Origin: Gammaproteobacteria bacterium
Lineage (GTDB): Bacteria; Pseudomonadota; Gammaproteobacteria; UBA4575
Direction of reading: 5' to 3'
Length of the DNA stretch: 20,307 bases
Assembly: GCA_027297825.1 (NCBI GenBank)
Contig: JAPUHH010000174.1
Span: forward strand, 1 to 20,307
This document shows positions 7,882 through 15,711 of this stretch, one piece after another. Every line of letters starts with the position of its first letter. Positions within the stretch are counted from its first letter, which is position 1. A program made the translations under genes and the position numbers. The notes below the pieces were generated by a model. It did not search any database. It worked only from the letters and a program-made list of their open reading frames with translations, and had not been told where the DNA came from.

Positions 7882-8298
7882 TAGATCATGCTATTTTGTA
7901 AACAATTCGCATTTTAGCCATATTTATTGTGCATTTGCATGTTCAGAGGGCAGAGGTAATAACAGTGACAATAGAAATCAGATCTTACGGAAGGACAAGC
8001 CGTGCAATTTCGCGAAATCATGCAAGCTAAACATTAAACATGCGGGCGTATCGTGATGAGCAACATCAAGGCAGCATGAATCAATTCGGCTTGGTGCTAT
8101 CTGCAGTGCAAATGGATGAGAATGTCAACAGATGCGCGTAAATAGCATACAGCGTAAAAAGAAAAATGTAACCTAACCATATAAAGTTAAGTTTTGTATT
8201 GCTTTTGTTTGGCGCCACCTAGTGTGATTAAGCATTAATTTCCAGAAAAAGAAAAGTCTCCGCAAGTAGGCTTTTTTATTTACTAGCAAGTTAATTAT
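7882..8298. other. Convergent intergenic region
   Basis: This region of about 415 bases lies between the 3' ends of the regulator (plus) and the GMC dehydrogenase (minus). A likely bidirectional terminator at 8252-8277 is listed separately. On the minus strand, 8218-8081 is an open frame of 45 codons starting with GTG and containing one hydrophobic helix (FIWLGYIFLFTLYAIYAHLL); it has no good ribosome binding site and is treated as unproven. Plus-strand short frames here have no family resemblance. No RNA gene is seen. Confidence 0.5.
8252..8277. terminator. Probable bidirectional rho-independent terminator
   Basis: AAAAGTCT (8252-8259) pairs with AGGCTTTT (8268-8275) over eight positions, one of them a G-T pair, around an eight-base loop, and six T follow the stem's C on the plus strand. 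Read on the minus strand the same hairpin is followed by TTTTCTTTTT. It sits between convergent genes, 370 bases after the regulator stop and 21 bases after the end of the GMC gene, so it could end both transcripts. Confidence 0.6.
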
Positions 8299-9867
8299 TT
8301 AAATTGCTTTTTCACTCATTTGCTTAGCCATGAAATCCGCTTGTCGAATTGCAAGACTGACAATAGTCAAGGTTGGGTTCTCTGCTGCGCCAGTAGTAAA
8401 CTGACTGCCATCTGAAATGAACAGGTTAGAGATATCGTGTGTTTGACCATGTGCATTACATACACCGTCTGCATCTTTAGCACTCATACGGCAAGTACCT
8501 AAATTATGCGTGGATGGGTATGGCGGTACTAAGTAGTTTTCTTTAGCGCCGGCGGCAGCATAGACCGCAGAACCCTGCTTAAATGCATGCTCGCGCATGG
8601 CAATGTCATTTGGGTGATCATCAAAATGTACATCTGGCGTCGGCATGCCATGTTGGTCTTTGTTATTTGCATGTAGTGATATGGTATTAGACTCTTGTGG
8701 CATATCTTCTCCGACTAGCCACATTCCTGCCATGTGACTGTATTCGTCCATCTTTGCAGTAAAATCTTTACCCCAGGCGCCTGGATCTAAGAATGCCGCC
8801 ATGAAGGGTAGACCCAATGCTAGCGTTTCCATTTCATACCCGCCAACAAAGCCACGTTTCGGGTCATTATTGGATTCATCGGAAATGATGCCGGCCATTG
8901 TAGTGCCACGCCACATATGCACAGGTTCATCAAATGAGGCATATACCGAACCGGTCATATGACGCATATAGTTTTTGCCAACTTGTCCTGAAGAGTTTGC
9001 CAGTCCCTCCTTGTATTGATTGCTAGCAGAGTTTAACAACAAGCGAGGTGTTTCAATGGAATTACCTGCAACACATACTGCGCGTGCTTTTTGCATATGT
9101 TGGTGACCCTCTGCATCCGCATACACAACACCTGTAACCTTACCGGACTTGCCATGTTCTATTTTTAGTACATGTGATTGTGGACGAAGATCAAGTTTGC
9201 CCGTAGCTTCAGCCTTTGGAATTTCTGCCACTAGCGTGGACCACTTCGCACCGGACTTACAGCCTTGGAAACAAAACCCAAGTTGTATACAGGAGGCGCG
9301 TCCATCACGTGGTCGACTATTAATGGCTATGCGCCCGGTATTACAGTTTTTGTAGCCGAGTTTCGTTGCACCAGCATGCATTACTTTGAAATTATTGTTG
9401 CCGGGTAAACCAGGGATGCCATGGGTGCGGGTAACACCCATCTTGTCCTCGGCTTTTGCATAATAGGGTTCTAGATCTTTTAGGGTTAATGGCCAATCTA
9501 AAAGGTTTGCGCCATCGATATCTCCATATTCAGTTTTTACTCTGAATTCGTGATCTTGAATGCGTAAGCTTGCGCCTGCCCAGTGGGTGGTAGAGCCGCC
9601 AACAGTTTTACAGATCCACGCGGGTAGGCCATTAAAATCTTTACCTACACGCCAGCTGCCAGAAGAACTGCGTGAATCTAGCCATGTTATTTGTCCAAAT
9701 GAAGACCATTCATCATTAACAAAACTGTCATTGGATTCGTGTTTCCCAGCTTCCAGTAAAACGACTTGTACACCTTTTTGGCATAACTCATTGGCAAGTG
9801 TGCCCCCGCCTGCACCAGAACCGATAATTACAACAACACCGTCATCTTTTAAATCATATTTAGCCAT
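8299..9867 (-). CDS. GMC-family FAD-dependent dehydrogenase, large subunit
   Basis: A 522-residue flavoprotein of the glucose-methanol-choline family, which oxidises alcohol groups of sugars or polyols. The N-terminal dinucleotide fold IIGSGAGGGTLANEL (residues 14-28) binds FAD and ends its second strand in VVLLEAGK. The flavin-contact segment VGGSTTHWAGASLR follows at 89-102. The C-terminal domain has STHNLGTCRM with the likely catalytic His454, and ISDGSQFTTGAAENPTLTI with Asn497 as second active-site residue. It has no signal peptide of its own. In gluconate 2-dehydrogenase and related enzymes the large subunit is exported together with a Tat-signal small subunit, and such a gene lies 19 bases upstream. 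AAGGAG stands 8 bases before the ATG. The substrate cannot be told from sequence; gluconate, glucose or another polyol are all possible. Confidence 0.92.
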   Translation of the reverse strand: MAKYDLKDDGVVVIIGSGAGGGTLANELCQKGVQVVLLEAGKHESNDSFVNDEWSSFGQITWLDSRSSSGSWRVGKDFNGLPAWICKTVGGSTTHWAGASLRIQDHEFRVKTEYGDIDGANLLDWPLTLKDLEPYYAKAEDKMGVTRTHGIPGLPGNNNFKVMHAGATKLGYKNCNTGRIAINSRPRDGRASCIQLGFCFQGCKSGAKWSTLVAEIPKAEATGKLDLRPQSHVLKIEHGKSGKVTGVVYADAEGHQHMQKARAVCVAGNSIETPRLLLNSASNQYKEGLANSSGQVGKNYMRHMTGSVYASFDEPVHMWRGTTMAGIISDESNNDPKRGFVGGYEMETLALGLPFMAAFLDPGAWGKDFTAKMDEYSHMAGMWLVGEDMPQESNTISLHANNKDQHGMPTPDVHFDDHPNDIAMREHAFKQGSAVYAAAGAKENYLVPPYPSTHNLGTCRMSAKDADGVCNAHGQTHDISNLFISDGSQFTTGAAENPTLTIVSLAIRQADFMAKQMSEKAI

Positions 9868-9886
9868 GATTGTTTCTCCTTAATTA

Positions 9887-10453
9887 TTATGATGTTGAAA
9901 ATGCAGGTGGGCTTGCATCTGCGGGTGGGTCGGGTAACCACTTCAAATCATTAAAGCCACGTGTTAGGTAGCCACCATGTTTCCATGCGTCGCCTTCGTA
10001 GCCAAAATGGGCCCATGCCAATTCATTGTTATAAAGAGAAACTACGGCAGTGCCACGAATCTTTTCAAAAAATTCATTGCCTGCCATTTTTTCAATCACC
10101 ACGAACTGTTTATCGTTATCCGCTGCTAGCCAATCTCCTCCAGCACCGGCGTTAAGTGTGGCGACGCCATCAGTAAGTAATTTAGCCACGGCGTCATCAC
10201 CGGCTGCGGCAACATCCAAATCCTTTACGACGAATGCATACACGGCATCATCTAGCGTTGCATGGGGGAAGATATGTCGGGTGGCTTGTAGTAGCGATTG
10301 GCCAATCGGCTTATCAAGCTTAGTGAGTTCTAGGGCCCATGTTTGGCTAGGCGCTAACATGCTGAGTACACCTGAACTGCTTGCTAATGTTCCTATTAGT
10401 ACTGTGCCACTAGTTTTTAGAAAGTTGCGACGCGTTAGATCAAGGTCTAACAT
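9887..10453 (-). CDS. Tat-exported small subunit, gluconate 2-dehydrogenase subunit 3 family
   Basis: A 188-residue partner of the GMC dehydrogenase. The N-terminus has a twin-arginine motif TRRNFLK (Arg8-Arg9), a hydrophobic stretch rich in Ser, Gly and Leu to about residue 33 and a likely cleavage region near TWALEL, so the folded protein should go to the periplasm. The mature part contains LLQATRHIFPH near the start and AWAHFGYEGDAWKHGGYLTRGFNDLKWLP near the end. This pattern, an early IFPH and a late FGYEG-x-x-x-x-GGY, is the signature I associate with the gluconate 2-dehydrogenase subunit 3 family (PF13618). GGAGGGAG precedes the ATG by six bases. Family members act as chaperone and export escort for the flavin subunit. 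The usual third subunit, a membrane-bound multi-haem cytochrome c, is not adjacent. Confidence 0.88.
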   Translation of the reverse strand: MLDLDLTRRNFLKTSGTVLIGTLASSSGVLSMLAPSQTWALELTKLDKPIGQSLLQATRHIFPHATLDDAVYAFVVKDLDVAAAGDDAVAKLLTDGVATLNAGAGGDWLAADNDKQFVVIEKMAGNEFFEKIRGTAVVSLYNNELAWAHFGYEGDAWKHGGYLTRGFNDLKWLPDPPADASPPAFSTS

Positions 10454-10510
10454 AGTTTCTCCCTCCGTTGCCTCAGTTTGGTTTATTGGAATTTTTTTGA
10501 GGCGGTTATT

Positions 10511-10906
10511 TTATTGATATGCACCGTGCCTTTGCAGGACTTCTATTTCGTATCCATCGGGATCTTTAATGAAGAAAAATTTTGCGAGTAGTTCACCACC
10601 GGGACTAAAAGTAACAATATCTTGTGGTTCGTAGCCAAGCGCTTTAATACGCGCATGTTCCGTATCGATATCGTCAACACACACTGCAATATGTCCGTAA
10701 CCATTGCCATGTGTATAAGCATCTTTTTGATCCTTGTTAAGCGTAAGCTCTATTTCAAAATCATTCTCGTCGTTGCCTAAGTAAACGAGCGCAAAGTCGT
10801 CAAAATCTAAATAGCGTTTTTCTTTTAGATTAAATGCTTGCCCATAAAATTGTTTGGATCTTTCAACGTCTAATACGCGGATCATAGAATGAATGACTTT
10901 CGCCAT
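10511..10906 (-). CDS. gloA: Lactoylglutathione lyase (glyoxalase I)
   Basis: A 131-residue single-domain glyoxalase of the vicinal oxygen chelate fold, which turns the hemithioacetal of methylglyoxal and glutathione into lactoylglutathione in the cytosol. The four metal ligands known from E. coli GloA are all in place: His6 (VIHSMIRV), Glu53 (EIELT), His72 (GYGHIAV) and Glu122 (DPDGYEIEVL). The framing motifs RSKQFYG and KFFFIKDPDGYEIEV also fit. The length is like E. coli GloA (135). AAGGG lies 7 bases before the ATG. It is followed after 57 bases by the Tat-signal subunit on the same strand, so gloA is probably the first gene of a three-gene transcript with the dehydrogenase. That pairing suggests, but does not prove, that carbonyl by-products and the dehydrogenase substrate are met together. 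Confidence 0.92.
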   Translation of the reverse strand: MAKVIHSMIRVLDVERSKQFYGQAFNLKEKRYLDFDDFALVYLGNDENDFEIELTLNKDQKDAYTHGNGYGHIAVCVDDIDTEHARIKALGYEPQDIVTFSPGGELLAKFFFIKDPDGYEIEVLQRHGAYQ

Positions 10907-10933
10907 GACGGCCCTTTTGTTTTTTATTGTCCA

Positions 10934-10989
10934 GACTGATTGATAAGTATAAAAATCTATTCAGTCAATAGGTAGTAAAGGGATACTAC
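10934..10989 (-). promoter_or_regulatory. Candidate gloA promoter with overlapping inverted repeats
   Basis: On the minus strand, TTGACT (10968-10963) and TATCAA (10945-10940) are separated by 17 bases, a reasonable sigma-70 -35/-10 pair about 35 bases ahead of the gloA ATG. An inverted repeat, GACTGA (10934-10939) and TCAGTC (10961-10966), places one arm over the -35 and the other directly downstream of the -10, a typical arrangement for a repressor site. A second perfect inverted repeat, GTAGTA (10972-10977) and TACTAC (10984-10989) around AAGGGA, lies just upstream. GTAGTAAA recurs at 11107-11114, in front of the divergent ribbon-helix-helix gene. Promoter and operator calls are inference from base pattern alone. 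Confidence 0.4.
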
Positions 10990-11147
10990 TAGCGACGTTA
11001 CTTTCAGTTTTAAGATACTTGTGTCAACACTTAAACGATATTTACTAAAGGCATGATGTTTCTTCTTGTCGAAGAATAAGTTTTACTCTATAAATGGAAT
11101 TATTAAGTAGTAAATATAACCTTTAACTTGATAAGGTATATACAGGT

Positions 11148-11429
11148 ATGTCTCAGATATATGCAAGTGCTTCACAAAATCGATACGACACTGATTGTCG
11201 TTCAATCCGTATTCAAGGTTGTGTAACCAGTATTCGTCTGGAAAATGAATTTTGGGAAATTCTGGGTCAAATGGCAGAAGGAGATGGCCAAAGTGTGTCG
11301 CAATTTATTAATGTGCTCTATGATGAGATTTTGGCCACACATCAAGAAGTAAAAAACTTCTCATCTTTTTTGCGGGTCGCTTGTGCCATTTACTTGCATC
11401 AAAATACACATGCCGAGCTTACACTTTGA
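11148..11429 (+). CDS. Ribbon-helix-helix domain protein (RHH_4 type)
   Basis: A 93-residue protein. After a 17-residue leader the sequence RSIRIQGCVTSIRLENEFW forms the expected beta strand with alternating basic and hydrophobic residues. It is followed by EILGQMAEGDGQSVSQFINVLYDEI as helix-turn-helix segment, and FSSFLRVACAIYL closes the domain. The run R-S-(I/V)-R-I-x-G-x-x-TS-(I/V)-RLE-x-x-FW is the hallmark of the RHH_4 family (PF13467), which resembles the Arc/MetJ DNA-binding fold; the biological role of most members is not known. It is monocistronic, divergent from gloA and convergent with ppsR (20 bases between the ends). The ribosome binding site is weak (AAGG about 11 bases upstream). 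Repeats in the shared upstream region could be its binding sites, which is only an inference. Confidence 0.8.
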   Translation: MSQIYASASQNRYDTDCRSIRIQGCVTSIRLENEFWEILGQMAEGDGQSVSQFINVLYDEILATHQEVKNFSSFLRVACAIYLHQNTHAELTL

Positions 11430-11449
11430 GTAGGCGAATTATTAGCAAT

Positions 11450-12283
11450 CTACCATTTACCTAAGGTTTTTATATTCAATCGTTGAATGATGCTGGTGGC
11501 AATTTCTTCTATTGAGGTCGTTGTAGTGTCTAAATAGGGTAGTCGAGAGGTATTAAATATGGTCTCACTCCTAGCCACCTCATACTTGCATTGTGTGAGT
11601 GACGCATATTTGCTATTTGGTTTTCGTTCTTCACGGATCTTGCATAGTTGCGGTGGTGAAATGGTAAGGCCTAACATACGTTCTTTCTATGAAGCAATGG
11701 CTTGCGGTAAAGACGGGCTTTGAAAGTCTGCGTCGGCTAATGGATAGTTTGCTGTTTTTAAATTGTAGTGCATTGCAAGATACAGACAGGTGGGCGTCTT
11801 GCCGCAGCGAGATACACCCGCTAATATAATATCTGCATTTTCCAAGTCATTCACTCTCATGCCATCGTCATGACTTAATGCGAAATTTAGTGCTTCAATT
11901 CTTTGGACATATTTGGAGGTACTGCCGACACCATGTGTTACACCAATTACATGAGATGCTGTTGAGGCGAGATGTGTTTCCATTGCAGGAATAAAGCTTG
12001 AGAAAATATCAAAAACTGTAATGCTGTTAGATGCAAATAAATTTTTAAGGTCTTCATTAGCTAGACTAGTGAAAACAAGTGGTGGATTATTGTCTTGAGA
12101 AGAGATTTCTTGTATGTGAGAAATAACTTGCTCTGTTTCTTTTTTGTTTGAGATAAATGGGAAAACTTTTTGTTCAAACTGAATAGTTGGAAATTGTGTA
12201 AATAAAGATTGACCTAAAGACTCAATGGTAATGCCTGTGCTGTCTGAAATAAAAAATACTTTTTGAATTTTCTTGTTGGCCAT
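11450..12283 (-). pseudogene. ppsR: PEP synthase regulatory protein (PSRP), interrupted by an in-frame amber codon
   Basis: PSRP is a bifunctional kinase/pyrophosphorylase that inactivates and reactivates PEP synthase. The first part (198 codons from the ATG at 12283) has the family start KVFFISDSTGITIESLG, the ALSHDDG motif and the P-loop GVSRCGKTPT (156-165). Codon 199 is TAG (11689-11687). The same frame then continues for 78 codons with KERMLGLTI, IREERKPNSKYAS and SIEEIA, exactly the C-terminal part of the family. Counted together the frame has about 277 codons, the normal length of PSRP (E. coli 277), with no shift or gap. Against E. coli the stop falls where a leucine stands, in a poorly conserved linker before LFGLTI. 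It is therefore a one-base nonsense change, a read-through codon or a sequencing error, not old decay. The truncated product would keep the P-loop but lose the conserved C-terminal third. Confidence 0.85.
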
Positions 12284-12300
12284 ATAAAAATACTCTCAAC

Positions 12301-14658
12301 ATGAATCGATATGTAATCAACCTTGCTGAACTCAGCGCGCATGACTTGCCAAAGGTTGGTGGTAAGAATGCATCTCTCGGTGAAATGATTCAACATCTTA
12401 GCTCGGCAGGCGTATGTGTTCCAGGTGGATTTGCAACTACGGCTGAAGCTTTTCAAATATTTTTGGCGCAAAATAATTTGGAAAAGAAAATTGCGCAGGA
12501 ATTAGATGCGTTAAACGTTGATGATATTGCACAACTTTCTAACTCGGGAGAGAAAATTCGTAGTTGGGTGCAGGATTCACCCTTACCCAATGAGTTGCAA
12601 GCAGCAGTTACGAACTCTTATCATGCACTAGAAAAACAAGTGCGTCCAAATGTTGCAGTTGCGGTACGTTCTTCTGCCACTGCTGAAGACCTGCCTGAGG
12701 CCTCCTTTGCTGGCCAGCAAGAGAGTTATTTAAATATATGTGGGCTTGAGGACGTGCTTGTCGCCATTAAAAAAGTATTTGCTTCGTTATTTAATAATCG
12801 AGCCATTGCTTATCGAGTGCATCAAGGTTTTGCACATGCTGATGTATTATTGTCTGTCGGGATTCAGCAGATGGTACGCAGTGACTTAGCTTCGAGTGGT
12901 GTTATCTTTACCTTAGATACTGAGTCAGGGTTTCGTGATGTCATATTGATTACCGCAAGTTATGGTTTGGGAGAAACCATTGTGCAAGGTCAGATTAACC
13001 CGGATGAATTTTATGTAGCAAAGAGTGCGTTACAGCGTAGGCAGCGGGCAATCGTTGGGCGCACATGTGGAAGTAAGGCTCAAAAAATGATTATCAATAC
13101 TCACGCTAGCGGAGTAGATACCATAAATGTTGATGTTGATCAGCAAAATATTTTTTGTTTATCCGATGGGGAAGTTGAGAGTTTGGCTAGCACAGCATTG
13201 CTGATTGAAAAGCATTATAAGCGACCCATGGATATTGAATGGGCCAAAGATGGAATCGATCAAAAGTTTTATATTGTGCAAGCACGACCCGAGACAGTAC
13301 AAAGCCATGAGCACAAGACTATTGAAAAATATTCTTTAAGCACGCATTCGAAAGCCATTGTAACGGGTAGAAGTGTTGGGCAACGTATTGGTGTAGGGAC
13401 TGCGCGCATCATTCCTTCGCTTAAAGGAATTGAACAGTTTCAAGCGGGAGAGGTGTTAGTAACTGATATGACTGACCCAGATTGGGAGCCAGTCATGCAG
13501 CGTGCGGCAGCCATTGTTACTAACCGCGGTGGTCGTACCTGCCATGCTGCCATCATTGCACGTGAGCTGGGTGTGCCTGCGATTGTTGGGAGTGGCGATG
13601 CTACAACAGCGATACAACATGGCCAAGATGTTACCGTCTCTTGCGCGCAAGGCGACACTGGCTACGTGTATGCAGGGCGACTTGAATTTGAGGCGGATAA
13701 AATTCAAGTCGACAAGATGCCAGAGATACCGTGCAAGATAATGCTGAATGTGAGTAACCCCGAGCGTGCTTTTTCGCATTCTCAAATTCCAAATGCGGGG
13801 GTAGGTTTAGCGCGTTTAGAATTTGTGATTAATAAAATGGTTGCGGTGCATCCGCGTGCACTTATTGATTTTGACTCGATTTCAAATGATCTTAAAACAG
13901 CTATTGCTGCACGTATTTCAGCTTATGTTGATCCGGTTACTTTTTTTGTAGGCAAGGTGAGTGAAGGTGTTGCAACACTTGCCACAGCCTTTGAGGGAAA
14001 GCCTGTAATTGTGCGCTTGTCTGACTTTAAATCTAATGAATATGCAAATTTATTAGGTGGAAATTTATACGAGCCTGTAGAAGAAAACCCTATGCTAGGT
14101 TACCGTGGCGCCTCACGATATTTGTCTGAAATGTTTGCGCCATGTTTTGAAATGGAGTGTAGGGCTTTGCGCAAGGTGCGGGATGAAATGGGGTTTACTA
14201 ATGTGCAAATCATGGTGCCGTTTGTGCGCACACTTGATGAAGCGAAGCGGGTTATTGAGTTATTGCAAAAGCATGGTTTAGTGCGCGGTAAAAATGGTCT
14301 CAAAGTCATTATGATGTGTGAAATTCCCTCGAATGCAATACTAGCGGAACAGTTTTTAGAGTATTTTGACGGATTCTCAATAGGCTCAAATGATTTAACG
14401 CAGATGACACTTGGGCTGGATCGTGACTCAGAATTAGTAGCGGAAATGTTTGATGAGCGAAATGAGGCCGTAAAATATTTGATTAGTATGGCCATCCAAG
14501 CTTGTAAGCGAGCAAATAAGTATGTAGGGATTTGTGGGCAAGGGCCTTCTGATTATTCTGATTTTGCCAAATGGTTGATTGACCAGGGAATCGACAGCAT
14601 GTCTTTGAATCCTGACTCGGTTCTAAGCACCTGGATGTATCTCTCCAAACATCAATGA
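12301..14658 (+). CDS. ppsA: Phosphoenolpyruvate synthase (pyruvate, water dikinase)
   Basis: This cytosolic gluconeogenic enzyme makes phosphoenolpyruvate, AMP and phosphate from pyruvate, ATP and water. The 785 residues match E. coli PpsA (792) along the whole length. The N-terminal ATP-grasp domain begins VGGKNASLGEMI and contains VAVRSSATAEDLPEASFAGQQ and RPMDIEWAKDG. The central swivelling domain has TDMTDPDWEPVM and GGRTCHAAIIARELG with the phospho-carrying His415. The C-terminal barrel has VIVRLSDFKSNEYANL, IMVPFVRT, MMCEIPSNA, FSIGSNDLTQMTLGLDRDS and GICGQGPSD with the conserved Cys745. TDMTDPDWEP includes the threonine region that PSRP targets just before the histidine loop. The ATG lies only 17 bases from the ATG of the divergent ppsR, so promoter elements must overlap that gene. 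Confidence 0.97.
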   Translation: MNRYVINLAELSAHDLPKVGGKNASLGEMIQHLSSAGVCVPGGFATTAEAFQIFLAQNNLEKKIAQELDALNVDDIAQLSNSGEKIRSWVQDSPLPNELQAAVTNSYHALEKQVRPNVAVAVRSSATAEDLPEASFAGQQESYLNICGLEDVLVAIKKVFASLFNNRAIAYRVHQGFAHADVLLSVGIQQMVRSDLASSGVIFTLDTESGFRDVILITASYGLGETIVQGQINPDEFYVAKSALQRRQRAIVGRTCGSKAQKMIINTHASGVDTINVDVDQQNIFCLSDGEVESLASTALLIEKHYKRPMDIEWAKDGIDQKFYIVQARPETVQSHEHKTIEKYSLSTHSKAIVTGRSVGQRIGVGTARIIPSLKGIEQFQAGEVLVTDMTDPDWEPVMQRAAAIVTNRGGRTCHAAIIARELGVPAIVGSGDATTAIQHGQDVTVSCAQGDTGYVYAGRLEFEADKIQVDKMPEIPCKIMLNVSNPERAFSHSQIPNAGVGLARLEFVINKMVAVHPRALIDFDSISNDLKTAIAARISAYVDPVTFFVGKVSEGVATLATAFEGKPVIVRLSDFKSNEYANLLGGNLYEPVEENPMLGYRGASRYLSEMFAPCFEMECRALRKVRDEMGFTNVQIMVPFVRTLDEAKRVIELLQKHGLVRGKNGLKVIMMCEIPSNAILAEQFLEYFDGFSIGSNDLTQMTLGLDRDSELVAEMFDERNEAVKYLISMAIQACKRANKYVGICGQGPSDYSDFAKWLIDQGIDSMSLNPDSVLSTWMYLSKHQ

Positions 14659-14660
14659 TA

Positions 14661-15150
14661 TTTTGTGTCGCTTCATTTCACCTGCTAAATCTTGTGAGGT
14701 CTCTGTCGTTTGTTACTATGGCCAAGAACCTTTTTCAGCAGATGAGCACGAACAAAAAATTAATTGAACTGCTCAAATGTTTGAACAAGCGCAAAACGAC
14801 ATTGTGGGTTTTCAAGCAGTATTTCATAGTTCAAGTTTAGAAGCCGCCGCAGGAAAAGCGAAAAAATTTTCCGGAACATTCACAGGTTATTTCACTGGTT
14901 GCTGCATAGCATAAGAATGAAGAAGCTGGAAAAGATAAGCGCTCCAAAATGGGTTTAGTAACACGTTTTCAGATATTACGTTACGAGTCGATAACTGAAT
15001 TTCCATCCGCAGCAGGTTTTCAAATTCCAAGTAAGTTGCCAGATAACACCGAACAACTTATTGAGGTGCCGAGCAAATAATTTGAATGTTTTTCTCTGCG
15101 AGCAGAAAATTTGTCACCTGAAGTAGACTTCACAAAACTGTCTATGTTGC
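14661..15150 (+). pseudogene. Possible decayed coding remnant downstream of ppsA, family not recognised
   Basis: No intact gene lies between the ppsA stop and 15930. On the plus strand one frame reads SCEVSVVCYYGQEPFSADEH (about 14690-14749), then a TGA at about 14776, then TAQMFEQAQNDIVGFQAVF and LEAAAGKAKKF up to another stop near 14912. A second frame carries MGLVTRFQILRYE, FPSAAGFQIPSKLP and IEVPS (14949-15077), a TAA, and then ECFSLRAENLSPEVDFTKLS. The composition is protein-like and the stops are isolated, which suggests a gene or two broken by stops and frameshifts. I could not place either piece in a family. It may instead be ordinary non-coding DNA with chance open frames. Confidence 0.3.
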
Positions 15151-15154
15151 AGAT

Positions 15155-15711
15155 TTAAAATCTAAACCTCCCATTTGCAAAAAGGATAAAATGATGAGGA
15201 TCCAACACACCAAACACTTGGTGCGTTGCGTGCACAATTAATACATAGTCTTGTCTGCAGCACTGTGAGCGAGGATCGTCAGTTAAACGAGATACTGTCG
15301 GCCAAAATCGATCATTCGTTAATAAGCCTATTTTTTTAGAACATTGCATACATTCGTGTTTGTTTGCTCTAATTGGAAATATAATAGCAATACTTAATGC
15401 AATAATTGCAAATAATAATTTCGGAATTGGCTTGGTAGCCGGCTCTCAAAGTTTGACGAGCCGCAGTTAGGGCAGATATTATTTTAAACCTCTGATATCT
15501 CATTATTGAGATCAGTTGAGTATTCACCTTTAATGTGTGGGCAAATAAATTTGAGGGCCTGTTCTTCATGGATTGGAGGTGGTTGTGTCTTCACATCGCC
15601 AAGAACTTGAGTAAATGCACCAACCGTAACTAAAGTCAATACTTGTATTTTAAGACATTCATTAATCAAAGATAGATGGGTAGAGTTTACGGTAGCTTGT
15701 ATTAAGTAAAT
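15155..15711 (-). pseudogene. Decayed zinc-ribbon membrane protein gene (DUF2007-like layout)
   Basis: Read on the minus strand, one frame from about 15711 (AGGAGA lies seven bases upstream, but the start codon position now holds ATT) gives IYLIQATVNSTHLSLINECLK, then VTVGAFTQVLGDVK and HEEQALKFICPHIKGEYS. It meets a TAA at 15486-15484 and goes on in the same frame with NNICPNCGSSNFE, a CxxC zinc knuckle at 15474-15463. At GAGAG (15447-15443) a shift of two bases restores the frame PATKPIPKLLFAIIALSIAI, a hydrophobic helix, followed by HECMQCSKKIG, a second CxxC at 15352-15341. So a zinc ribbon split by a transmembrane helix is recognisable across one stop and one AG duplication; CPHI may once have been CPHC. 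The N-terminal part resembles DUF2007 proteins, which often carry such a ribbon. The family call is from memory of the pattern and the 3' end is uncertain. Confidence 0.5.

Noticed and set aside
7874..8056. 60-codon plus-strand frame after the response regulator
   Set aside because: No ribosome binding site and no recognisable family; overlaps the regulator stop by chance.
10050..10517. Long plus-strand frame of 155 codons across the Tat subunit gene
   Set aside because: Serine- and alanine-rich, antisense to a gene with a clear Tat signal and family motifs; an ordinary antisense shadow.
12214..12471. 85-codon minus frame overlapping the ppsR and ppsA starts
   Set aside because: Runs antisense to the ppsA N-terminus and out of frame with ppsR; its protein has no recognisable feature.
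13456..14495. Several minus-strand frames inside ppsA
   Set aside because: All lie opposite conserved PpsA motifs, have no ribosome binding sites and no family resemblance.
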